DNA of 64,000 nt from Phycisphaerae bacterium (GTDB lineage Bacteria > Planctomycetota > Phycisphaerae > Phycisphaerales > SM1A02), in NCBI GenBank assembly GCA_016795065.1, contig JAEUIU010000021.1, positions 1-64,000 on the forward strand, written 5' to 3'. Shown piece after piece: positions 9,056-18,484 of the stretch (positions are counted from its first letter, which is position 1; each line of letters starts with the position of its first letter). The notes under the pieces are model-generated. The model did not search any database and was not told the DNA's origin. It saw only the letters and a list, made by a program, of their open reading frames with translations. The position numbers and the translations under genes are program-made.

Positions 9056-9079
9056 CTCACTTTGGGCTGTCACTTCTTT
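9056..9079 (+). repeat. Dispersed intergenic motif, copy 3
   Basis: Reads CTCACTTTGGGCTGTCACTT. It shares GCTCACTTTGGGCNGTCAC with copy 2 in the same orientation, so the patch between them is framed by direct repeats. Confidence 0.5.
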
Positions 9080-9252
9080 GACATTGGTGATCCGATGAAA
9101 ACCGAGAGGCCTCCCGGAACATCAACTTCCGGGCACACCCCAACCGGCTTTTGGGAATCGAGGGCAACTTGCCGCAGGACGTGTGCGATCAGATACATCC
9201 GATCGACGCGGCAGATGGCACAGGATGGCAGCACGTTGAGGTTCCGATGCAA

Positions 9253-11733
9253 TCAACCGGAACTCCACAAGCCTAGAAGCGTCGCCAGGTCCGCTGCGTC
9301 GACCACACCATCCAAGTCGACGTCCCCGAGCCCAGCACCACCCCAGTTGCCAAGAAGGACGGCGAGGTCAAGGGCGTTCACAAGACCATCTTGGTTGATG
9401 TCTGCCAGGTTCGTGGTGATCCCCACCATCGCACCTGTTACCGACATGGTCACAACTCCTCCGTCGCGTGAGGAGATCTCCACACCGAGAACATGGCTGC
9501 CCGGACCGATCGCCGGGGAAAGAGCAAAGTTCTCAGCAGCGATCTCGTCGACTCCCAACTGATTCCGCTCGTACTGAGCGATCACATGAGAGTCGATCAT
9601 GACCGTGACGTCCATGGGTCCTCCGAGGTACTCCCCGTCGAACGCAAACGCAACTGCCGTACCGCTCGTCTCAAAGGAAACGGTCGCCATTGCCGGCGGC
9701 GCAGCTGCATCCGCGGACACAGTTGTGAGCGACAGGCGCTCTGCAGTAATGGTGCAGCTTCCGCCGTCGCAGCTCAATCCCGGGCCGAACAGGACAGGGG
9801 TGGGCCAATAGGGTTCGGCAACGGAACCACTGACTCGAATGACATGGCCCGGGGCGACAATTCCACCCAGCTCACCGTAGTTGTGATTCGGGCCTGGAGC
9901 GACGTCAGTCAGCCCGAATCCCCACACCATACTCATTCCGCCGCCGTCGGCCATGAAGCTGCTGTACCACGCGTACGGCCACGCATGAAAGCAATCGAGC
10001 TTGAGGATGCAGTCCAAGGTTGGGGCGCAGTATCCGCCATCTCCCGGCGACAGCCCCGCTGCAGCGGGCGTGACGTCGATGTTCAACACGTTCGGAAGAA
10101 AATGGTCTGTCGCGTCGAATTGTGAAGGCAGGCAGAAAAGCAGGTCGCGAAGATCAACAACATGGACGCCGAAGTCGGCCCGGTTGCCCAGGCATGGTCG
10201 CGGCACCTCGTCTACGTCGTTCGTCCAGTACCACGCGTCTGCAACGTCATTCGCATCGAGCATGCACAAGGTGATGCGGCAGTCAGGCCCTGCAATCTCA
10301 CGATACCTATCCACAAGCCCGTCACAGAAGATTGCGCCAGCTGAGTGTCCCCAAACGGCGAGCGCCTCGAGGTTCCTGCCGTGGGCTCGAGCCAGGTACT
10401 CCGCGTATGCCCTGCCAGCCTCATAGCCTCGTCTCGAGATTGACCCAGCTCCAGCAAGGATGTCGGAGGCGCTTCCGGCATGCTCTCGCCAGTCGATCAC
10501 ACCCATTTGCCAATCCGCATCTCCTTGGACAGCCATCAGCCCCGCAAGATTCAACGGCCAACCCACGCACGTCGCATTGGTCCCGTGCACGACTAACCCC
10601 AACTTGGAACACTGCGAGTTGGGCCCGAGCGACAGTGGCTTCAAGTTGTCAAAGTCGCTGCCGCCCGCAGCCAGCTTCGGCACCTTGAGCGGACTTACGT
10701 AGAGGGTACCCCCAAGAGAGGTCGCACTGTCGAATTTGTAGCTCAGTCCGAGTGTGCGCTGAAACTCGGCCCCAAGGTCGAGCAACTGCCCATTCGAATC
10801 CACAACTTCCATCGCCATATGCCGCCCCAGAACTTCGGGGGAATCCCCTCCTCCGGACCAGTGAATGATGTATTGGTCAGCGAACTCACCTTGCGGCCCC
10901 CCAGTCGGGGTATCCCCCTCGAGCCAAGATGCCGCCGCCGTATTCAGCTCGAAACGAACTGTGGTCGAAGAGAGCGAGAAATGCGCTCCGGGCTCAACGG
11001 TGATGCTTCCAATCACGAGCGAAGCACCGACGGGAGAGTAACCCACCTGGAAGACAACCCTATCGGCCACAATCGAGACTCCCGACTTCAGCCGGAGCGT
11101 CGACCCAGGACGTAGCACGAGGTCACCTACCTGCACGACGCAGGGTCGCGAGCCTGGCGAAACGTGCCACTCCAAGTCTGCCGCCGCAGATTGGTTGGTT
11201 GTCACGACCGCATCACCAACGGTGATGGAGCTGACTTCGACCGGCCGCTCAAGCGCCAGTCCCACCGACAGAGGCTCTCCTTGAACGCAATCCGCATCGA
11301 AGATGACTTCACAGTTTGAATTGGGAAGCGCCGCTTCGCACCACGCGCCTTTCGCGGTTTGCGACGAGTCATCCGACCAGGTTCCCGTACCCCAGCAGTC
11401 TGCCGAGAGCGGCGCATTTGGCGGCAAGCAACAGGTCGGGTCTGGCCTGTAGGTTCTTACGTTCGTGGTCACCGTGGCGCAAGGATTGACGCAGAGACGC
11501 TCAGCCTCTGCGACGCAGATCGAGTCCCACTCGACAGTGCAACAGAACGGGTCAAGGCAGCAGATCAGAAACTCGCACAGATCGTTGGCGCATCCGGACG
11601 TCCGATGCACCACACAACAGGAATCGTCTTGGCCGAGCGCCGCCCCACCCCAGTTTGCACAGAGGAGCATGCACACTCCCACGGACACGCCATGTCCCAC
11701 CGATTTCCCAATGATCTTGGCTCGTTCTCGCAT
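9253..11733 (-). CDS. Secreted Cys-rich alpha/beta-hydrolase (lipase-like) protein with dockerin
   Basis: 826 residues. A signal peptide (core VSVGVCMLLCANWGGAALG) precedes a Cys-rich region (about 38-110) with many CC pairs, then a beta-rich, autotransporter-like stretch. A lipase-like core begins with LGLVVHGTNATC (about 383-394), where V-H-G resembles the oxyanion-hole motif. It continues to the nucleophile elbow WGHSAG with Ser464. The catalytic Asp and His cannot be fixed by eye. The C-terminus is a paired dockerin (INQDGLVNALDLAVLLGNWG, then DLDGVVDAADLATLLGLWSS). Lipid or ester hydrolysis outside the cell is inferred from the motif pair only. Its promoter lies in the divergent gap shared with the STAND gene. 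Confidence 0.88.
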   Translation of the reverse strand: MRERAKIIGKSVGHGVSVGVCMLLCANWGGAALGQDDSCCVVHRTSGCANDLCEFLICCLDPFCCTVEWDSICVAEAERLCVNPCATVTTNVRTYRPDPTCCLPPNAPLSADCWGTGTWSDDSSQTAKGAWCEAALPNSNCEVIFDADCVQGEPLSVGLALERPVEVSSITVGDAVVTTNQSAAADLEWHVSPGSRPCVVQVGDLVLRPGSTLRLKSGVSIVADRVVFQVGYSPVGASLVIGSITVEPGAHFSLSSTTVRFELNTAAASWLEGDTPTGGPQGEFADQYIIHWSGGGDSPEVLGRHMAMEVVDSNGQLLDLGAEFQRTLGLSYKFDSATSLGGTLYVSPLKVPKLAAGGSDFDNLKPLSLGPNSQCSKLGLVVHGTNATCVGWPLNLAGLMAVQGDADWQMGVIDWREHAGSASDILAGAGSISRRGYEAGRAYAEYLARAHGRNLEALAVWGHSAGAIFCDGLVDRYREIAGPDCRITLCMLDANDVADAWYWTNDVDEVPRPCLGNRADFGVHVVDLRDLLFCLPSQFDATDHFLPNVLNIDVTPAAAGLSPGDGGYCAPTLDCILKLDCFHAWPYAWYSSFMADGGGMSMVWGFGLTDVAPGPNHNYGELGGIVAPGHVIRVSGSVAEPYWPTPVLFGPGLSCDGGSCTITAERLSLTTVSADAAAPPAMATVSFETSGTAVAFAFDGEYLGGPMDVTVMIDSHVIAQYERNQLGVDEIAAENFALSPAIGPGSHVLGVEISSRDGGVVTMSVTGAMVGITTNLADINQDGLVNALDLAVLLGNWGGAGLGDVDLDGVVDAADLATLLGLWSSG

Positions 11734-12410
11734 TAGTCGCCACTCGCTCTACATGGAAGGGAGCTTTCGCGGAATCAGACGTCACTGTCTTGCCCCAATG
11801 CCAGCCTCCGTTGCCTGTGTGATGACGGCCGTGGAGCCCATCCGAGTGCTGATTCTGCCATCTCCCGGGTCCTTGGACAAACATGTGCCAGACAAGTCCG
11901 GCCTCCGATTGCCGCGGCCAAGGGGCCAATTTGGATAGGCACTATCGAGCCCTGTCGCACGTCAAGAGCTGCATTGCGGCCCATCCCGCCCGTATTGACC
12001 GCCTCTCGCCAGAATCCGGCACACAATCGCAGGTGCCGACCGATCGAGTCGCTCAATCGAACATCGCTGCTGGTGGCTTGCGCGGAACCGCTGCTGGCCG
12101 GTGGATCGCTCGTTCAGGCCATGGCACGATCGCTGAAGGTCTCCCAGGACGGTCGGCGGCGCGTGCCCACTCAACCGCATTGCCGGACTGTTCCTCTGCC
12201 ACCGTATCGTCATTGCCGATGGCTTGCTCTTTAGCTAACGATGGGGTCTTGAGCTGAATCGGATACTGCTTCGAAGAGAGGTACGTGCTACGACTCGGTG
12301 ATACCGAATCGACCGCTGGCCACTGCTACGATGCCGCGACTTCCGAACTACCCGAACTCGGGATCGCTGGAGGATCCTGATCGATCAGCTCATAGGAGGC
12401 TCCAAGAATC
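11734..12410. other. Long divergent intergenic region before the STAND gene
   Basis: 677 bp without a credible gene. It contains one copy of the dispersed motif (near 11925) and, just before 12411, an AGGAGG ribosome-binding site (12394-12399) about 11 nt from the ATG. No tRNA, hairpin terminator or recognisable promoter pair was found. Confidence 0.6.
11925..11948 (+). repeat. Dispersed intergenic motif, copy 4
   Basis: Reads CCAATTTGGATAGGCACTAT then CGAG. Closest to the copy near 21085 (shared GCCAATTTGGA and GCAC). Confidence 0.55.
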
Positions 12411-15400
12411 ATGTCCCATCCCGCCTATCTGGGAGTCGGCTTCGGGGTCAATCCAAGGGTCCATAGTCTTATCGCGTCCGGTCTGCGGGCCATGCGGACG
12501 GTCGGATTCGCGTGCGCGAACCGTCAGGCGGACGGGGCACTCCCTTCTTGGCGGACCGCCGAAAGCCTGGAAGACCAGATTCGACGGGAGATGGAGCGTT
12601 GCCGAAGCGTGATCGTCCTCCTTGGCCTTCCAGAGAACCGCGGTCATGGAGAGGAGATCGGTCCGGCTGACCAGCACAGGCTCATGGAATCGCTCGAGAT
12701 CGAATATCGCCTCGCGTGTGAACTGCGCGACAAGCTCGACGAGGGGGGGCCGCGACTGAGTCGCGTGGAGCGGCGGCACGAGGTCTTCATTGTCGCGCCG
12801 TCCGCCGACTCGACCTTTCGGGCGCTCGAAGGCTACTGCACCGCCGTGCTTGGTCGTTTCGAGGCCTTCGCCGCCCAGGCCGCAGAGATCGGCCGACGCA
12901 CCAACAGCTTTGTGGACGCGAGCGACCTGGAACGTCTCATCTGCTCAGCACTCTTCCAGAAGCTCCCCAACCTGTCCGAGGCGCGGGTCATGATCAGCGC
13001 GACGGGGCGCGATCTCCAACGCGAGCACGAGATTCTCAGAGAGACGATCGAGCAGCTCGGGCAGAGGACCGAGGAGGACAAGACGCGAATGCACGCGGAT
13101 ACGTACCTCGCGATGCCCCACACCCAAGCGGCGCTAACGGCGTCCGAAGGACTGGTGCGGCGGTGCACGATGTACCTCGGGCTCGTGAAGAACCGCATCA
13201 CCGCGCCGGTTCGGCGCGGACTGACTCTGACCGAGATCGAGTATGAGATGGCATTCGATGCCGGCAAGCAGTGCGGCTTCTTCGTCGCCAACCAAGAGCA
13301 CCACGCCCTCCCCGGCACGATCCAGACTCCAAACGATGAGGAGGCGGCTCGCCTCGGTCGATTCCTCCAACGGATCGAGCTCAACGGAACGCCGATGCAC
13401 CCGTTCGTCGAGGCGGACGATTTACGAACGCTCGTCTTCACACTCCTGAGCTGGATGTTCCGCCCAGGCCCCGAGCAGCAGGCGTATCCGCCGCCGACCG
13501 GCGAGGATCGCGACCGAGGTTACGTCGCCCATCCTTACATCCTCATGGAAGGGGAGCGCTCGGTGCGGACCGCCGCCTGGGCAAGGCGATTGCATGCGTG
13601 GCGCGCCGACCCCAAGTCCGCACCGTGCTTGGTGCTTCGGGCCCTCGGCGGCATGGGCAAGTCGGCGCTGGGATGGACATGGCTTACCGAGGTTCAGGCG
13701 CTGCCCCAGCGCCCCGACCTCATGTGGTGGAGCTTCTACGCCGACAACGCTGGGCCTGTGCAATTTGCCAAACACGCCCTGTGGTGGATCACCGGCAATG
13801 CGGGAATCGCCGACGACCTCATCGCCCGCGATGATCTCGACGCACTCTACGGACTACTCCTGGATCGGATCCAAGCAACCGCTGGTCCCCTTCTCCTCTG
13901 TCTGGACGGCATCGAGCGAGTCCTGATCGCGTACGGCCGCGAGCTCAAGGCGGAGATCGCCCCGGACGAGGGACCGACGCTCGACATCACGATCCAGCTT
14001 CGTGCCCAACGGCTCGCCGAACGGTTCGGGGTCACGCCGGAGCAGGCGGTACGGTACATGATGAAATTTGCGGATCGTCCCAACATGCGGTCCGATGAAG
14101 AGGATCTCCGCGACGCCGAGGCACGCATTCGCCAGCCTTCAGACGAGAGCGACTTCGCAACGTTTCTCAGACGTCTGCTGACCGAGACCGAAGGCCGCGT
14201 GAAGGTCTTCATCTCGAGTCGCTTCCTGCCCACAGCGCTCCAATCGATCGCCGATACTCATCCCGGCTCGGTCAAGGTGGAAGACCTCCTGGGACTGACC
14301 CCTGACGAGGCTCGTTCGCTCTGGGAGGCTACCACTCGCCCGGGCAGTGCCCCGCTCGTGTGGGAGCAGGATGCGCTGGACGAAGACCTTGGCGGCGGCA
14401 CGCTTGCCGAGATCTGCTGCGAGAGCCTCGGCGGATACGCCTTGGCCGTCTCAATGCTGGCCGAACTCGTCGCCGCGGATCCGTTGGCAGAGGGCCGCTT
14501 CTCGCAATGGAAGCGAAATCTCCACGGCTTCGTCCGCACGGAATCTTGGAAAATGCCACCGCTCGACGCGCCGGATCGCCGGGCCGCGATCGCCAGCCAG
14601 CTTCAAACGCGGCTGCTTCTCCTGACCCTGGATTGCATCAAGGCGAAGCCCGAGGAGTGGAGCCTTCTCTCCGCGATCATGCTCGGCCGGGGCGGAGCAA
14701 GCACGTTCGGCGATCTCTACTTCGCCCTGGTGGGCGAAGGCAAGACGTTTCAATCGCCAAAGCGACTCTACGACGCTCTCAATCGGCTGCGGCGCTGGAA
14801 ACTCATCGGAGGCTCGCGGGAAGGTCACCGCTACGACGCCCACCCTGTCGTCCGGCGTGCACTGAAGGAGTATGACCCAGACGCGGCGCCCGGGGTCGAG
14901 GCCCAAGCTCAGAATCTCATCGAAGCTTGGGCCGAGGCCGATATGCAGGCCGATCTCGCTCGAAGCGAGGTCCATCTCGACACGCTCACACATCGTTGGC
15001 ACGAGATACTCGGGTTCATGAATCTTGGCGCCGTCCGCACGGCATTCGACCTCTTTGAGTGTGGAATCGAGGGGCGACTTCGCTATCGCACCCAGACCGG
15101 GAACGTCGTGCGCCGGCGGGCTTTGTGGCTTGGCGAAGCCATCTCCACCATCCAGCGATTTGTCCAGCTGAAGGGCGAGACGGTCGAACTGCGGATCTTC
15201 CGCGGGCTGCTCCAGACCTTCTTGGCCGACAACTTCCTACTCGAAGGAAACATCGCGGAAGTCCAGCGAGTCCTTCCCGATGTGCAATGGCTAATCGACG
15301 GCACCGAAACCTCCGCCGACGGATGGTGGCTAGTGGCTCGGGCCCGACTCACCTGCGGCCACCTTCTCGCCGCCCAATGCAGGCGTCATGCCGCGTGCCT

Positions 15401-17039
15401 CAGTTACCGCGATGGATGGCTTTTCGGCCTGCAGGCGTCGTCGCGGCTCGGAGCGGCTCGCGACAACCGTTCGCTTCGCGCAGCAAACCGGTGCCAACGG
15501 ATCGCAAGCTGGAGCGAGTTCTACTTCGCGTCGGATCTTGCCGCCATGAGTGTGCGCGGCGTTGAACGCCTGGAGCGCCGCTTCCCTGCTGCGGGAACGG
15601 ACGCTGACGCGGACATGGCCCGGGTGCGAATCTGCATAGCCCAGGGGAGAATGGCCGAGCTACCGGGGGCGGTCAGCGCCTGTCACGAGAGCACTAACCT
15701 GCCGGGCGAGGAACTCAGCCTCGGCCGATGTGCGGCGTCCCTCCTTCGTTGCGAAGCTGCGGTGCGCGGGTGGCTACCCATGTCGTCAGCGGAACTCAGC
15801 CATACCCTCGCTGACACGATCGAGCAGGCTGCGGAACAGGGCTTCGAGCGTGTCCAGCGCTGTGCGATGATCCTCCGCCTTGAGCAGCACTTGACCGAGC
15901 GCATCGCGACCTCGCGCGAGGTGGCCACCCAGGCTGCGGACCTAGCCGAGCGGCTGCGGACGCTGGCCGACTCGGAACTCGAGGCGGAAGCGCTTTTGCT
16001 CGCGGCTCGAGCGCTTCAGGTTCGCGGCGAAGTCACCGCAGCGCAGACCCATGGGAGGCGAGCCTTTCGACTCGCGTTTGGCGACGGCGCGAGATGGGCC
16101 GAGCGATCGCTCGTCGATCGCGTCGCTCGATTCTGCGAGACGGTTGGGTTGCCCTTGGAATCGCTTCGCGCCGAACTCGATGAGACTCTCGTCACCCCCC
16201 CACCCGAGATTGATCTTGCGGCACTCACCGTTGGAGCGGCGCCTGGCTCGTTCGACGATTACATCAAGGTGCGCGATCGGCTCGGCTGGTCAGAGACAAC
16301 CGGCAGCGCCCGGAAGTGGTGGGAGAGTTTCGAGCAGGAGAACGAGGCCCGGATGTCTGAGGTGTGGTCGCTAGCCCACGAACTGCTCCGGGAACAGGCG
16401 ACGATCACCGAGTTCTTCCTTGCCTACGTCTACTCGAACACCGACGCCATCAAGTCCGTGATGCTCTACTTGAAGTACACGCGGCGGAAGAAGGCGATGG
16501 AAGCTCGGCGGAAGGCCGCTTCCACGGATGAAGCGGCCCCGACGCCTCTCACGCCGCTGACCGTCGACGACGTCTTTCCGCGAGACGACGCGCCGCTACC
16601 GCCCGAGATCAACGACACTTCGGGATGGAGCGACACCCAGCTCCGGCAGCGGCTCGACCGCGTCAAGGCGTCGTTAGATTGGGCGTCCACCACGGGAAGC
16701 GCTCGGAAATGGTGGGACGCGTTCGAAGCCAAGGAGGAGAATAGTCTCCGCGTCGTGGTTCGCCTGGCCGAGGAGTTGCTCGTCAGACAGTCCACGCTGA
16801 CCGAGTTCTACCTCGCGTGGGTCTACTCCAACACGGACGACCTTATGGCGAACCTCTACTTCCTCGAGTACAGCAGGCTCAAGAAGGAGGAGGAGCGGGT
16901 CAAGCGGGAGGGTGCAAAGGACGCTGCCGCCGGAGATGCTTCAGAGTCATCGTCTCCCCCGCCGCTGCCTTCCGAGTCGGACGGCGACGGCGGAGAGAGC
17001 GCGGGCGAGTCAGATAGTGATTCGCCCCCCGCTTCGTGA
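12411..17039 (+). CDS. STAND NTPase with tandem DUF4062-like domains and duplicated C-terminal module
   Basis: 1542 residues. A DUF4062-like domain is clear at about 190-345: ARVMISATGRDLQREHE start, then CTMYLGLV and LTEIEYEMAFDAG. A weaker copy precedes it at about 1-165 (CRSVIVLLG, then SLEIEYRLA). The NTPase core follows: Walker A GGMGKS at about 413-418, Walker B LLLCLDGIE at about 494-502, an NB-ARC-like VFISSR at about 598-603, and GGYALAVSML in place of the GLPLA motif. Then come a winged-helix-like segment, about 400 residues of helical TPR-like sequence, and two copies of a module containing TTGSARKWW and VYSNTD (about 1282-1370 and 1405-1490). The tail is acidic, Ser-rich. No signal peptide. 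This is the domain order of STAND conflict proteins: N-terminal effector, NTPase switch, C-terminal sensor. No defence gene adjoins it. An anti-phage or signalling role is inferred. Confidence 0.88.
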   Translation: MSHPAYLGVGFGVNPRVHSLIASGLRAMRTVGFACANRQADGALPSWRTAESLEDQIRREMERCRSVIVLLGLPENRGHGEEIGPADQHRLMESLEIEYRLACELRDKLDEGGPRLSRVERRHEVFIVAPSADSTFRALEGYCTAVLGRFEAFAAQAAEIGRRTNSFVDASDLERLICSALFQKLPNLSEARVMISATGRDLQREHEILRETIEQLGQRTEEDKTRMHADTYLAMPHTQAALTASEGLVRRCTMYLGLVKNRITAPVRRGLTLTEIEYEMAFDAGKQCGFFVANQEHHALPGTIQTPNDEEAARLGRFLQRIELNGTPMHPFVEADDLRTLVFTLLSWMFRPGPEQQAYPPPTGEDRDRGYVAHPYILMEGERSVRTAAWARRLHAWRADPKSAPCLVLRALGGMGKSALGWTWLTEVQALPQRPDLMWWSFYADNAGPVQFAKHALWWITGNAGIADDLIARDDLDALYGLLLDRIQATAGPLLLCLDGIERVLIAYGRELKAEIAPDEGPTLDITIQLRAQRLAERFGVTPEQAVRYMMKFADRPNMRSDEEDLRDAEARIRQPSDESDFATFLRRLLTETEGRVKVFISSRFLPTALQSIADTHPGSVKVEDLLGLTPDEARSLWEATTRPGSAPLVWEQDALDEDLGGGTLAEICCESLGGYALAVSMLAELVAADPLAEGRFSQWKRNLHGFVRTESWKMPPLDAPDRRAAIASQLQTRLLLLTLDCIKAKPEEWSLLSAIMLGRGGASTFGDLYFALVGEGKTFQSPKRLYDALNRLRRWKLIGGSREGHRYDAHPVVRRALKEYDPDAAPGVEAQAQNLIEAWAEADMQADLARSEVHLDTLTHRWHEILGFMNLGAVRTAFDLFECGIEGRLRYRTQTGNVVRRRALWLGEAISTIQRFVQLKGETVELRIFRGLLQTFLADNFLLEGNIAEVQRVLPDVQWLIDGTETSADGWWLVARARLTCGHLLAAQCRRHAACLSYRDGWLFGLQASSRLGAARDNRSLRAANRCQRIASWSEFYFASDLAAMSVRGVERLERRFPAAGTDADADMARVRICIAQGRMAELPGAVSACHESTNLPGEELSLGRCAASLLRCEAAVRGWLPMSSAELSHTLADTIEQAAEQGFERVQRCAMILRLEQHLTERIATSREVATQAADLAERLRTLADSELEAEALLLAARALQVRGEVTAAQTHGRRAFRLAFGDGARWAERSLVDRVARFCETVGLPLESLRAELDETLVTPPPEIDLAALTVGAAPGSFDDYIKVRDRLGWSETTGSARKWWESFEQENEARMSEVWSLAHELLREQATITEFFLAYVYSNTDAIKSVMLYLKYTRRKKAMEARRKAASTDEAAPTPLTPLTVDDVFPRDDAPLPPEINDTSGWSDTQLRQRLDRVKASLDWASTTGSARKWWDAFEAKEENSLRVVVRLAEELLVRQSTLTEFYLAWVYSNTDDLMANLYFLEYSRLKKEEERVKREGAKDAAAGDASESSSPPPLPSESDGDGGESAGESDSDSPPAS

Positions 17040-17366
17040 GTCCCGTGGATGGGCGGCAATGAATCCCGACTTTTCGTCTGCGCACCATCAGAGGATGGCC
17101 CAATTTGACCAGTCACATTCGGGAAACGCATGTCCCTTAATCGCCGTCGTGCATTCTCCCAATCGCGGGCTGCATCCGCATCCGGCTTTCGATGCAATCG
17201 TCGCGGTCACCGTGGGAGTCTGGACCGGTTCAAGCTCATCGACCCAACGCGTTGCAGAACTCGGATCAGTGCCCATTGATCTGCTTTGCGTCGGGCGTGT
17301 CTTTCATGGACGTCGCCATTCTCACGTCATGATGATGCACCTATCCTCATGCAGGAGGAAAACGCA
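17040..17366. other. Intergenic region with one dispersed motif copy
   Basis: 327 bp between the STAND stop and the next gene. It contains the best-conserved motif copy (17100-17123) and an AGGAGG Shine-Dalgarno at about 17353-17358 serving the ATG at 17367. Nothing else was recognised. Confidence 0.6.
17100..17123 (+). repeat. Dispersed intergenic motif, copy 5
   Basis: Reads CCAATTTGACCAGTCACATT then CGGG; agrees with the consensus at all but one or two positions. It lies 267 bp upstream of a dockerin gene, a distance not conserved at other copies. Confidence 0.65.
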
Positions 17367-18068
17367 ATGCACATCCATGACGCAATTCGAAGTTGTTCCA
17401 GCAACCGTGGGCTTGCCCCGATCCTCTGCACAACGCTGGTCGCAACGGCGGGCGCGGCGATCGGTGACACCATCGTCGACTTTGACTACTTCCCCGACGG
17501 CACGCCTGTGCTCTCGTCGGACCAGATCAGCAACCAGTGGGCCTCGTGGGGAGTCACCTTCAGCAGCGCCGACGGCGGTCCCATCGGGCACAACGCATCC
17601 ACCTGCTCGTACTCGCTCCCCAACCATGTGGGCGCCTACCCCATGATCGCTCGCTTCCGCGATCCGCTGACGGGAGGGGCGGCTGTGGTGCAGGTGGTCG
17701 GGTCTCGCCAAGACTGGTGTTGGGCCCCTGGCGAAGGCCTCGACATGAAGGCCTTCAATTCGGACGGGGAGCTTGTCGCATCGCACTTCAGCACCGGCGC
17801 AGGGACCCTTCACCTATTCACCATGGACAGCCCAGTCATTGCCGAGCTGCAAGTGATGTGCTATCTGCAGGGCGTGGACGATTTCCAGTTCTCGACGCCC
17901 ATCGCTCTTCGTCCCGCTGATGTTAACGGAGACAACACGGTCAACGCAGTCGACCTGGGCATCCTTCTTGGCGCGTGGGGGACGGCCGGACCGACCGCCG
18001 CTGACGTGAACCGCTCGGGCATGGTGGATGCCGTCGACTTGGCCCTCCTGATCGGAGACTGGGGCTAG
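17367..18068 (+). CDS. Small secreted protein with dockerin
   Basis: 233 residues from the ATG at 17367, chosen because AGGAGG lies directly upstream and a signal peptide follows (core LAPILCTTLVATAGAAIG). An in-frame ATG at 17349 sits inside that ribosome site and is less likely. The body opens with TIVDFDYFPDGTPVLSSDQI and WASWGVTFSS, the start of a beta-sandwich common in planctomycetal exported proteins. It ends with a paired dockerin (VNGDNTVNAVDLGILLGAWG, then VNRSGMVDAVDLALLIGDWG). The function of the beta-sandwich is unknown. Confidence 0.87.
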   Translation: MHIHDAIRSCSSNRGLAPILCTTLVATAGAAIGDTIVDFDYFPDGTPVLSSDQISNQWASWGVTFSSADGGPIGHNASTCSYSLPNHVGAYPMIARFRDPLTGGAAVVQVVGSRQDWCWAPGEGLDMKAFNSDGELVASHFSTGAGTLHLFTMDSPVIAELQVMCYLQGVDDFQFSTPIALRPADVNGDNTVNAVDLGILLGAWGTAGPTAADVNRSGMVDAVDLALLIGDWG

Positions 18069-18484
18069 CACTGCAGCGCCCCTTCGGTTCTGCTGCGGCC
18101 GAGCGGAGGCCTTCGCTGGCTGCGTCGGTCTTCCACGGCTGCATGAACACCGCCTGCTTCGACCTTCTTGCCACCCCCATCGTCAACGCCCTTCGCTCGA
18201 AGCGCGTCGCGACACGCACCACATTCGCACTTTCCTTCGTCACTCACGACGACCGCGCCGACAGCGTTCGCTTCATGCGGACGTCGTGACACCGACCCAG
18301 TTTGAACAGTCAGCTTGGAGAGCCACCCTCAAACGGTCTGATATCCTGTCGAAATAATGGATGCAGTCGCCGCGGTCCTTCGTTCGGAGGCCTGCTCGTT
18401 GCCCCACCGCATCGCGACGTGTACCGTGGACCCGCACCGAGCAGGTCTCTGCTTGAGCTGCCGCGCGACCGTTCGGAGGGACTC
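18069..18484. other. Intergenic region with one dispersed motif copy
   Basis: 416 bp. Contains the motif copy at 18296-18319 and a GGAGGG ribosome site just before the ATG at 18485. No other feature was recognised. Confidence 0.55.
18296..18319 (+). repeat. Dispersed intergenic motif, copy 6
   Basis: Reads CCCAGTTTGAACAGTCAGCT then TGG. Shares TTTGAACAG with copy 1 and AGTCA with copy 5. Confidence 0.5.

Larger units (their letters stand above)
8637..9252. other. Gene-free, repeat-rich convergent intergenic region
   Basis: 616 bp between two converging stop codons. It holds three copies of the dispersed TTTGGACAGTCAC-type motif (near 8721, 8847 and 9056). Between the second and third lies a low-complexity patch with CCTCCGTGCCTCTGTGCCTC at about 8924-8943 and an imperfect inverted partner rich in CTCCGTGTGG on the other strand at about 9000-9050. 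Such GTGCCTCTGTGCC stretches recur as intergenic repeats in unrelated bacteria. Short ORFs here look non-coding. Confidence 0.7.
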
